Below, piece by piece: positions 1-5,277 of a stretch of 5,277 bases of DNA; position 1 is the stretch's first letter, and each line of letters starts with the position of its first letter. The notes under the pieces were generated by a model, which worked only from the letters and a program-made list of their open reading frames with translations, made no database searches and had not been told where the DNA came from. The position numbers were made by a program, and so were the translations under genes. The stretch spans positions 1 through 5,277 of the forward strand of contig CAZXIE010000175.1 in NCBI GenBank assembly GCA_964640065.1. Direction: 5' to 3'. Origin of the DNA: JAJRXG01 sp964640065. GTDB lineage: Bacteria > Bacteroidota > Bacteroidia > Chitinophagales > Saprospiraceae.

Positions 1-1
1 G

Positions 2-85
2 TACCCGGAGCGGGACTTGAACCCGCACGGCCGCGAAGCCACTGGATTTTAAGTCCAGCGTGTCTACCAATTCCACCACCCGGGC
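2..85 (-). tRNA. tRNA-Leu, anticodon UAA
   Basis: Read on the minus strand this is a class II tRNA with all arms visible. The acceptor strand GCCCGGG (85-79) pairs with TCCGGGT (9-3), with G-U pairs at both ends of the stem. The anticodon stem CTGGA/TCCAG encloses loop CTTAAAA with anticodon TAA at 51-49. A long variable arm with a TTCG-containing loop follows, as expected for leucine, and the T arm is GCGGG-TTCAAGT-CCCGC. The discriminator is A (base 2), the leucine identity base. It reads UUA codons. Base 1 would be the first C of CCA if CCA were encoded, but the window ends there. It lies downstream of tRNA-Gly on the same strand and is probably part of the same transcript. Its terminator is outside the window. 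Confidence 0.97.
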
Positions 86-106
86 GGGTAAGTGTTCTTT
101 TTGTTT

Positions 107-122
107 TGCAAGCTCTCTTGCA
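107..122 (-). other. Perfect hairpin in the tRNA-Leu leader
   Basis: TGCAAG (107-112) and CTTGCA (117-122) form a perfect six-base-pair stem with a four-base loop. It sits in the spacer just upstream of mature tRNA-Leu on the transcribed strand. Its position suggests a role in the precursor RNA, for example spacing or processing before RNase P cleavage at base 85. That role is inference, and no T-run marks it as a terminator. Confidence 0.4.
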
Positions 123-138
123 TGCCCGGTACGAATCT

Positions 139-198
139 CGTGATTCTTCCAACCTGCCTGCCGAAGGTAGGTTCCACCACCCGGGCGGATAGTGTTTA
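139..198 (-). pseudogene. Decayed copy of the 5' part of tRNA-Leu, interrupted
   Basis: The segment repeats the 5' end and D arm of the neighbouring tRNA-Leu gene and some of its leader. When the 19 bases at 153-171 are removed, bases 145-188 match tRNA-Leu bases 63-87 at 24 of 25 positions. The match continues weakly into CGTG (139-142, against 59-62) after a two-base gap. On the other side it runs into the leader, where AGTGTT at 191-196 corresponds to 91-96. The anticodon stem, variable arm and T arm are missing, so no functional tRNA can come from it. GCCCGG (124-129) can also pair with CCGGGC (181-186), closing the region into a three-way junction. The simplest reading is an old tandem duplication of the tRNA that has lost its 3' part. 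Confidence 0.75.
151..173. repeat. Palindromic insert within the tRNA-Leu fragment
   Basis: AACCTGCC (151-158) pairs with GGTAGGTT (166-173), eight pairs including one G-U, around a seven-base loop. The outer AA and TT belong to the tRNA-derived sequence, so the inserted part is the 19 bases at 153-171. No target duplication is visible. Size, GC-rich palindrome and placement resemble the short dispersed palindromes (REP-like) of many bacterial intergenic regions. Whether it is repeated elsewhere in this genome cannot be seen from one window. Confidence 0.5.
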
Positions 199-201
199 TC
201 C

Positions 202-228
202 CCTTTTGATACTCTAATTTTCAAAAGG
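202..228. repeat. Hairpin in the tRNA spacer
   Basis: CCTTTTGA (202-209) and TCAAAAGG (221-228) are perfect inverted repeats of eight bases around an eleven-base AT-rich loop. On the minus strand the hairpin lies between tRNA-Gly and the tRNA-Leu fragment. No U-run follows on that strand, so termination is unlikely. A role in tRNA precursor folding is possible but unproven. Confidence 0.4.
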
Positions 229-237
229 TATATAAGA

Positions 238-259
238 AAGGTGACCCTAAAGCCACCTT
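238..259 (-). other. Hairpin just downstream of tRNA-Gly
   Basis: On the minus strand AAGGTGGC (259-252) pairs with GTCACCTT (245-238), eight pairs with one G-U, around a six-base loop. It starts five bases after the end of tRNA-Gly and is followed by TTCTTATATA, a poor U-tract. It could be a weak or partial terminator that lowers tRNA-Leu output, or a 3' processing structure for tRNA-Gly. The tRNA-Leu gene downstream has no better promoter in view, so full termination here is unlikely. Confidence 0.4.
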
Positions 260-264
260 CTTCG

Positions 265-337
<73 letters not shown>

Positions 338-352
338 ATACATATCCGCTCT

Positions 353-367
353 TTTGCGGACCGCAAA
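353..367. promoter_or_regulatory. 15-base palindrome at the tRNA transcription start
   Basis: TTTGCGG (353-359) and CCGCAAA (361-367) are perfect inverted repeats around one central base. The palindrome overlaps the last bases of the -7 element of the tRNA promoter and covers the predicted start of transcription. It could be a protein-binding operator, or the GC-rich centre could simply be the discriminator of a growth-rate-controlled stable-RNA promoter. The sequence cannot separate these. Confidence 0.4.
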
Positions 368-395
368 TATATACTAATTCGTTTTTTAAGAGCAA
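364..395 (-). promoter_or_regulatory. Promoter of the tRNA-Gly/tRNA-Leu unit
   Basis: On the minus strand the -7 element TATATTTG (371-364) matches the Bacteroidota consensus TAnnTTTG at every fixed position. A TTG at 395-393 lies 21 bases upstream, inside the accepted 17-23 spacing for the -33 element. Transcription should start near 357, about 20 bases before mature tRNA-Gly. The spacer is AT-rich, with a run of A on the transcribed strand. Confidence 0.65.
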
Positions 396-509
396 GTGAA
401 CCTAGGGTATTAGATATATTATGAAAATAAGAGAAGTTACAACCATCAGATAGTGGGAAAACAAATCATGTTATTCTATGAATCTAACACAAAATCTCAC
501 TTTATAAAT

Positions 510-517
510 TATGTTTG
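510..517 (+). promoter_or_regulatory. Candidate -7 element for the DUF1330 gene
   Basis: TATGTTTG matches the Bacteroidota -7 consensus TAnnTTTG exactly and ends 17 bases before the start codon at 535. This would give a leader of about a dozen bases. No TTG lies at the proper distance upstream, so the -33 half is missing and the call is tentative. Confidence 0.4.
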
Positions 518-525
518 TCACATAA

Positions 526-537
526 CATATCGATATG
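526..537. promoter_or_regulatory. 12-base palindrome covering the start codon
   Basis: CATATCGATATG is a perfect palindrome whose last three bases are the ATG of the DUF1330 gene. It lies just downstream of the predicted transcription start. It might be an operator or an RNA structure that hides the start codon, though AT-rich palindromes of this size also arise by chance. Confidence 0.25.
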
Positions 538-939
538 AATCTCACTAATCAAGTCATGGGCACAAAGGAGGCCTTCATGGATTTTATGCAAAACTATCCT
601 TCTGAGACACCACTGGTGATGCTCAATATTCTGAAATTCAGAGAAAAAGCAGAGGGTAGTGAAGAAAGTGGTGAAGAAGCATATCGAAGATATGGTCGCA
701 ATGTCCACCCTCTCATGGTCAAGTATGGTGGGAAAGTCCTCTGGGCCGGCAAAGTGAATAATACGATCATCGGTGACCTCGAGGATCAACCTGACCAGAT
801 ACTAATCGTATCGTGGCCTTCCAAAGAAGCTTTTGTTGCTTTCTCTACTTCTGATGAGTACAAACCTGTTGGTAAAGATCGTAAGATCGCGCTTGTGTAT
901 GGCGGTTTGCTTGCAACGGAGACGTTGAACTTTGGCTAG
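535..939 (+). CDS. DUF1330 family dimeric alpha/beta-barrel protein
   Basis: The product is 134 residues, cytoplasmic, with no signal peptide or membrane segment. The core V-M-L-N-I-L-K-F (residues 28-35), followed by a helix with Y-x-x-Y-G and then a Y-G-G-K strand, is typical of DUF1330 proteins. So are the W-P-S-K-E-A-F-x-A-F segment and the closing strand. These proteins adopt a ferredoxin-like fold and dimerise through their sheets. Members are related in fold to small monooxygenases and EthD-like proteins, but no reaction is established, and no catalytic residue can be named here. The start at 535 is preferred because the segment before residue 28 forms the expected N-terminal helix. 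A perfect AAAGGAGG at 564-571 precedes Met15 (577), but starting there would cut into that helix. The protease gene begins 51 bases downstream with no clear terminator between, so co-transcription is possible. Confidence 0.85.
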   Translation: MNLTNQVMGTKEAFMDFMQNYPSETPLVMLNILKFREKAEGSEESGEEAYRRYGRNVHPLMVKYGGKVLWAGKVNNTIIGDLEDQPDQILIVSWPSKEAFVAFSTSDEYKPVGKDRKIALVYGGLLATETLNFG

Positions 940-990
940 TTCATAGCCGCTAGTCTAGAGCAATAGTCTATCTTTCTCTCATCTAAAAAT

Positions 991-3900
991 ATGAAGATGA
1001 GACTTTTGTATATCGCGCTTACTGTCCTGACCTGCACTGTGTTGCATTCGGCTCCATTGGTGATTACCCCTTCGCTGAGTCCCGATGGATCGCAAGTAGC
1101 TTTTTCTTATCAAGGTGATATTTGGATCACTTCCGTAAATGATGATTTCGCAAGAAGACTTACCATCCACGAGTCGTATGAATCTCATCCTCAGTGGAGT
1201 CCAGATGGCACCAAGCTAGTCTTCCAAGGTAACCGCTGGGGTAACAATGATATCTTCGTGATGGACGTGAGTGATGGGACTATCAAAAGACTCACTTACC
1301 ACTCTACTAATGATACCCATCCGAGATGGATGTCTGATACAGATGTGAGCTTTATGAGTCGTCGAGGATTTCAGCAGATCGAGAGAGAATCTGAAGTTCA
1401 TCAAGTATCTATTGATGGCGGCACACCATATAGGTTGATAGATGCAGTAGTGCTTAGCCCAGCTCCGATGAAAAGCTCAGACGATATCGTCTTCGTCAGA
1501 GGCACTTGTCGAGTAGCCAGAGAAGCTTACACAGGACCTGCTAATAGAGATATATGGAAGTACGATGCAGAGTCGAAGAGCTATAACCAGCTCACCACTG
1601 ATGATGCCCAAGATATATTACCAGATGCCGAAGGAGATAATATATACTTCCTAAGTGCGAGGTCAGGCAGATACAATTTGTCAAAGATCAGTGGCGGAAG
1701 TAGCACAGTTGAGACGCTTACCGATTATACTGAAGAAGGCATCACCTACTTTGATGTGAGTGCTGATGAGTCTAGCGTGGTCTACATAGTTGGTGGCGAA
1801 TTAAAGAAAGCATCATTAGATAATCTCGGGGATGTTCAATCAGTACCTATTAACGTGACAGCTGATGATCGATTTGATCCAATAGAGCATGAGACCTTAA
1901 CTCGCTCAGCTTCTAATTTTTCGTTATCGCCAAGTGAAGACCACGTTCTTCTTGAGGTCCGCGGAGAACTCTTTCTCAAAGAGAATGACAAAGAAAAAGA
2001 CCGCGCTGTTCAGCTTACTAATCACCCTTACAGAGATAAAGATGCCGTGTGGGTCAATGAATCAACCATTGTCTTTTCATCAGATCGAGGAGGTCAGTTT
2101 GATCTTTATAAACTCACGGCTAAGAATCCAGAGACAAGTTTATACAAGTCTTTCCAGTTTAGTGTGGAGCAACTCACTGATCATGAGGCTGAAGAGGAAG
2201 CTCTTGTTATATCTCCAGATCGATCGCAGTTAGCATATCGAAGAGGCCGAGGTGAACTCGTCGTTGTCGACTTAGACACACTTGGTAATATTTCTAATCC
2301 GCGGATCCTCCAAAACGGCTGGGATATACCAGCGGGAGTGGCCTGGAGTCCTGATAGTAAGTGGCTGGCATATGCATTAAGCGATCTCAACTTTAATGAA
2401 GAAATCTATATCCATCAGTCAGATGGGGCTACGGATCCTGTCAATGTTAGCCTACACCCAAGGACAGATAGAAACCCAGTATGGAGTGAAGACGGCAGCA
2501 AGTTGGGATTCATATCCATCAGAAATAATGGAGACTCAGATGTCTGGTTTGTGTGGCTTAAAAAATCTGATTGGGAAAAGACACAACGAGATTGGGAAGA
2601 AGACGATGATGAGGAAGAGGAAGACAAAAAGGATAAAGACAAGGACAAGAAAAAAGATAAAGATGCTGTCAAGCCTGTAGAGATTGACTTTGATGATATC
2701 TACGAGCGCATCGTACAGGTAACTCGCATAGCTGGAAATGAAGGAGACTTATCGATTTCAAAAGATGGAGAGACTTTCTACTTTTCTACTAATGGTGGAG
2801 GCCGACAAGGATCACCAGGGGACCCAGCCTTTATGTCTGTTAATTGGGATGGAGAAGATGTGAAAACCCTCTTTTCTAATCTCAATATTGCTAATCCACA
2901 ATTCAACAAAAAAGGAGATCGCATCTACGCACTTAAGCGAGGAGGCACTCTGGTTAGTATCAGCCCATCAGGTAAAAAGCAAGAGGGGCAACCTTTTAAG
3001 GTGAAGATGGATATCGATCATCATCAGGAACGTACACAAGTATTTGACGAAGCATGGCGGAGACTAAGAGATGGATTTTATGATCCCGAGTTTCATGGCC
3101 AAGACTGGCATGCTCTTAAAGAAATCTATAAGGAGCGTTGTATCAATGCTACAACAGATCAAGACTTCCAAAATCAATTTAACGAGATGCTCGGTCAGCT
3201 CAACGCAAGCCATATGGGTATACGAGGTAGTGGCAGAGAAGAAACGCAATCAGAACGTACGGGACTGCTGGGCATAGACGTAAAACCAGTTGCTAATGGG
3301 GTAGAGGTACTTTCAGTCATAAGTGGTACTCCTGCCGATAGATCTAGTAGTAAATTAGAAGTCGGAGATGTCATCACAGGAGTAAACGGGAAACCTATAA
3401 CCAACACGACTAACTTCTACAGTCTCTTTGAAGATATGGCTGATGAGCGTGTACTTCTTCATGTGACAAGTGCCTCTGGCACACTTAAAGAAGTGATTAT
3501 ACGACCTACTAATTCTATCAACATAGAAAATTATGAAGCTTGGGTAAAGGATAGAAAGCGATATACAGAAGAGTACTCTGGTGGTAGATTAGGATACATC
3601 CATATCCGCGGGATGAACTGGTCCAGCTTTGAAAGATTTGAACGCGAACTTACAGCAAGCGGACTGGGCAAAGATGGTATCGTTATCGATGTGAGATTTA
3701 ACGGAGGAGGCTGGACGACAGATATGCTGATGGCCGTATTGAATGTAAGACAGCACTCTTTTACAATCCCAAGAGGAGCTGCCAAGAGTTTAGAAAATGA
3801 AAAAGATGACTTTAGAGATACTTATCCATTTGGTGAGCGGCTGCCACTTTCTAGTTGGACAAAACCAAGCATAGCGCTATGCAATGAAAATAGCTACTCC

Positions 3901-4188
3901 AATGCTGAGATCTTTTCTCACGCTTTTCAAAGCTTAGGACATGGCACACTGGTAGGGCGACCCACATTCGGTGCGGTCATATCTACTGGCGGCGTAGGAC
4001 TCCTTAACGGTAAGTTCGTAAGGATGCCTTTCAGAGCATGGTATGTAAAAAGCACGAATAAGAATATGGAGCACGGCCCTGCCGTCCCTGACATCGAAGT
4101 ATTTAATATGCCAGATAGTAAAGCCAACGGTGAAGATCCACAATTGAAAAGAGCAGTGGAGCAGTTGTTGAGTGAGATTGAGGGGTAG
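991..4188 (+). CDS. Exported Tricorn protease homologue (S41 family serine peptidase)
   Basis: The 1065-residue product matches archaeal Tricorn (about 1070 residues) in length and order. A hydrophobic signal peptide covers residues 1-21, predicting export to the periplasm, unlike cytosolic archaeal Tricorn. Two beta-propellers follow, about 25-295 and 300-675. Their PD40/TolB-type blade motifs include SPDG at 30 and 70, SPDR at 408, SPDS at 453 and SEDG at 499. The propellers are thought to gate and filter substrates. A charged linker spans 536-558. The C1 domain starts near 680 and carries S740-H741. The PDZ domain is about 758-840, then the C2 half has the glycine loop G905-G907, nucleophile S970 in S-N-A-E-I-F, and E1027 before G-P-A-V-P-D-I-E-V. 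These match Tricorn Ser745/His746, Ser965 and Glu1023, so the enzyme should be active. Its likely job is trimming periplasmic peptides; the substrate is unknown. ATG 991 and ATG 997 are both possible starts, preceded by TAAAAAT and no Shine-Dalgarno. A partial -7 match (TATCTTTC, 969-976) lacks a -33. Confidence 0.95.
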   Translation: MKMRLLYIALTVLTCTVLHSAPLVITPSLSPDGSQVAFSYQGDIWITSVNDDFARRLTIHESYESHPQWSPDGTKLVFQGNRWGNNDIFVMDVSDGTIKRLTYHSTNDTHPRWMSDTDVSFMSRRGFQQIERESEVHQVSIDGGTPYRLIDAVVLSPAPMKSSDDIVFVRGTCRVAREAYTGPANRDIWKYDAESKSYNQLTTDDAQDILPDAEGDNIYFLSARSGRYNLSKISGGSSTVETLTDYTEEGITYFDVSADESSVVYIVGGELKKASLDNLGDVQSVPINVTADDRFDPIEHETLTRSASNFSLSPSEDHVLLEVRGELFLKENDKEKDRAVQLTNHPYRDKDAVWVNESTIVFSSDRGGQFDLYKLTAKNPETSLYKSFQFSVEQLTDHEAEEEALVISPDRSQLAYRRGRGELVVVDLDTLGNISNPRILQNGWDIPAGVAWSPDSKWLAYALSDLNFNEEIYIHQSDGATDPVNVSLHPRTDRNPVWSEDGSKLGFISIRNNGDSDVWFVWLKKSDWEKTQRDWEEDDDEEEEDKKDKDKDKKKDKDAVKPVEIDFDDIYERIVQVTRIAGNEGDLSISKDGETFYFSTNGGGRQGSPGDPAFMSVNWDGEDVKTLFSNLNIANPQFNKKGDRIYALKRGGTLVSISPSGKKQEGQPFKVKMDIDHHQERTQVFDEAWRRLRDGFYDPEFHGQDWHALKEIYKERCINATTDQDFQNQFNEMLGQLNASHMGIRGSGREETQSERTGLLGIDVKPVANGVEVLSVISGTPADRSSSKLEVGDVITGVNGKPITNTTNFYSLFEDMADERVLLHVTSASGTLKEVIIRPTNSINIENYEAWVKDRKRYTEEYSGGRLGYIHIRGMNWSSFERFERELTASGLGKDGIVIDVRFNGGGWTTDMLMAVLNVRQHSFTIPRGAAKSLENEKDDFRDTYPFGERLPLSSWTKPSIALCNENSYSNAEIFSHAFQSLGHGTLVGRPTFGAVISTGGVGLLNGKFVRMPFRAWYVKSTNKNMEHGPAVPDIEVFNMPDSKANGEDPQLKRAVEQLLSEIEG

Positions 4189-4259
4189 AGTCTTGAAAGC
4201 GCCAACGGCGGTATTCATAGGTTGTATCGGTTGTACCTACAAATGAATATTGAAACATT

Positions 4260-4280
4260 TTGAGATTATGACAATCTCAA
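4260..4280. terminator. Hairpin between convergent genes, possible bidirectional terminator
   Basis: TTGAGATT (4260-4267) and AATCTCAA (4273-4280) form a perfect eight-pair stem with loop ATGAC. It lies 71 bases after the protease stop and seven bases beyond the lipoprotein stop on the opposite strand. The position fits a shared terminator, but neither side has a real U-run, so it may instead protect 3' ends. A looser fold, ATTCAT/ATGAAT at 4213-4248, lies just upstream. Confidence 0.45.
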
Positions 4281-4287
4281 CTCAAGT

Positions 4288-4758
4288 CTAAAGAATTGAA
4301 TTAGCTAGAAAAGTAGGCCCTGATTTTTCAATACTATGAAATTCTTGACTTCCAGTGATAAGTATTTGGTTCGAATTATGAATTTCAAGTGAGTCTCGAA
4401 CAGAAGACTTCCAGCTATCATTTGAGAAAGATATCATGGCTAGGTCTTTGTCTTTATTGGTTTTTCCTTCAACGTAGTAGCAAAGTTGGTCCGCGAACAT
4501 TGGTAAGTTGTACCTGCCAGGCCCATCGACATAGACCTTTATGCCATTAATAAAAACCTTTGGGCTAGATTTAAATCCAGAGTAGTTGATGGTAGCTTCT
4601 ATAAATTTAAACTCTGATTCTTCTCTATCATGACAAACATCATATTCTTCATAATACTTTGTGAAATGATAGTTGTGCACAGTTTTTTGAGAATCAGGTG
4701 CATTCGAATTGCAACTTACAATTATAGTTAAGCATAGAAATAATAAGATACGGTACAT
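4288..4758 (-). CDS. Putative lipoprotein of unknown function
   Basis: The product has 156 residues. Residues 1-15 are a short hydrophobic signal with arginine at 3, ending in a lipobox I-V-S-C with Cys16 as the lipidated residue. Asn at +2 does not suggest inner-membrane retention, so an outer-membrane anchor is likely. No clear K/Q-rich surface-export tag follows the cysteine. The mature part is soluble, mixed strand and loop, with a Y-Y-E-E-Y tract at 35-39 and two further cysteines (42 and 93) that could form a disulfide in the periplasm. I do not recognise the family. The start ATG at 4758-4756 is favoured because the signal peptide begins directly there; no Shine-Dalgarno is present. 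It is transcribed alone, convergent with the protease gene, and looks more AT-rich than that gene, which would suit a recently gained or fast-evolving gene. Confidence 0.75.
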   Translation of the reverse strand: MYRILLFLCLTIIVSCNSNAPDSQKTVHNYHFTKYYEEYDVCHDREESEFKFIEATINYSGFKSSPKVFINGIKVYVDGPGRYNLPMFADQLCYYVEGKTNKDKDLAMISFSNDSWKSSVRDSLEIHNSNQILITGSQEFHSIEKSGPTFLANSIL

Positions 4759-4813
4759 TGTCGAAACAACTAATTATCCTAGAGATACGAATATTTCGAT
4801 ATAATGTCCGTTA

Positions 4814-4842
4814 AAAATCTATATTTTCATATTTTTAGCCAA
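4814..4842 (-). promoter_or_regulatory. Candidate promoter of the lipoprotein gene
   Basis: On the minus strand TAGATTTT (4821-4814) matches TAnnTTTG at all but the last position. TTG at 4842-4840 lies 18 bases upstream, within the normal spacing. The leader would be about 50 bases and contains a small CGAA-TAT-TTCG hairpin (4788-4798). The surroundings are very AT-rich, so a chance match is possible. Confidence 0.4.
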
Positions 4843-5227
4843 TATTTGCTATCTTATTAGAGGTAGAATTCACATTATTATTTTCTTTAATAATTTCACA
4901 TAGACAATGAACCGCAACTGGAAAAGTCTCCCAGTTCCTATCTCTAATAGTCAGCAAGAAGAAAACTCTGTTTTCGAAATCTATCCACTATGCCTATAGA
5001 AAGAACAGGATATAATATTGATGACCAGAAGGTTTTTTTACCCTACTTTATTTCCCCTCAAGGGGAACTTTTGAGTTGAGTGCGAGGCTACCATTCCTTT
5101 GTTTAGATACAAGCTATCTTAGCTTAATCAGGTAGGTCCTTTGTGTACAAATGAGCCTCCTCACTTGAGGGAGGATAAAGGTGGGTGATATCTTAATCGA
5201 TACCCCAGCTCTCTCAATCCAACCCAC
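4843..5227. other. Gene-free stretch with several small hairpins
   Basis: No convincing gene was found on either strand. Perfect or near-perfect short stems are frequent: ATTATTA/TAATAAT (4874-4894), AACTGG/CCAGTT (4916-4936), TTCCCC-TCAA-GGGGAA (5052-5067), AAGCTA-TCT-TAGCTT (5111-5125) and CCTCC/GGAGG (5156-5174). GAGGCT (5084-5089) can also pair with AGCCTC (5154-5159), and GTGGGT (5181-5186) with ACCCAC (5222-5227). The C/G-rich stems resemble the worn palindromic repeats seen between genes in Bacteroidota. Two short overlapping plus-strand ORFs, 4907-4999 (30 residues) and 4990-5079 (29 residues), have no recognisable product and no ribosome-binding or promoter support. A structured RNA is possible but not shown. 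Confidence 0.4.
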
Positions 5228-5257
5228 AAAAAAAGGCCATCCTTCACAGATGGCCTT
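5228..5257 (-). terminator. Rho-independent terminator for a gene to the right
   Basis: AAGGCCATC (5233-5241) and GATGGCCTT (5249-5257) form a perfect nine-pair stem with a seven-base loop. Read on the minus strand the stem is followed by an unbroken T-run (5234-5228, its first two bases in the stem), the standard intrinsic terminator form. The plus-strand side is followed by CAAAAATT, so it works for leftward transcription only. It implies a minus-strand gene ending beyond the right edge. Confidence 0.85.
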
Positions 5258-5277
5258 CAAAAATTAGGTTCTTTATT

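Noticed and set aside
969..976. TATCTTTC as a promoter for the protease gene
   Set aside because: It misses the final G of the -7 consensus and has no TTG at the right distance, so it is mentioned only in the gene entry.
2415..2672. Minus-strand ORF with a long serine run
   Set aside because: The serine run is just the complement of the GAA/GAT/GAC-rich codons of the charged protease linker.
3927..4218. Two overlapping minus-strand ORFs of 92-94 residues across the protease 3' end
   Set aside because: They lie opposite the conserved catalytic C2 domain of the protease, have no recognisable product, and no promoter or start signal supports them.
5052..5067. Plus-strand terminator TTCCCC-TCAA-GGGGAA followed by CTTTT
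   Set aside because: The U-run is only four bases and broken from the stem, and no plus-strand gene lies directly upstream.

Overview
The window looks like ordinary chromosome of a member of the Bacteroidota, probably a Cytophagales-like marine or soil bacterium. The phylum call rests on four things: promoters of the TTG / TAnnTTTG type, start codons preceded by A/T-rich stretches instead of Shine-Dalgarno sequences, a tRNA-Gly gene with no encoded CCA, and an exported full-length Tricorn-type S41 protease with a lysine/aspartate-rich linker, a type common in that phylum. The order-level placement is a weaker inference.

Layout, left to right. Bases 2-337 hold a minus-strand tRNA pair, tRNA-Gly(GCC) followed by tRNA-Leu(UAA), read from one good promoter at 364-395. 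The spacer between them is not plain: it contains a decayed second copy of the 5' part of the tRNA-Leu gene, split by a 19-base palindromic insert, plus three further hairpins. Bases 535-939 (+) encode a small DUF1330-type dimeric alpha/beta-barrel protein. Bases 991-4188 (+) encode a 1065-residue exported Tricorn protease homologue with two beta-propellers, a PDZ domain and an intact S41 catalytic set. Bases 4288-4758 (-) encode a 156-residue lipoprotein of unknown function that converges on the protease gene, with a perfect hairpin between the two. From 4759 to the end there is no convincing gene. That stretch contains the lipoprotein promoter, a run of small hairpins, two unconvincing mini-ORFs, and at the far right a strong minus-strand terminator for a gene lying beyond the window.

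Nothing here forms an obvious multi-gene system. The DUF1330 gene and the protease gene are 51 bases apart on the same strand without a clear terminator between them, so they may share a transcript, but no functional link is known. The protease would act on peptides in the periplasm. No CRISPR array, insertion sequence, phage gene or defence system was seen. The most notable structure is the interrupted tRNA-Leu duplicate between the two tRNA genes.
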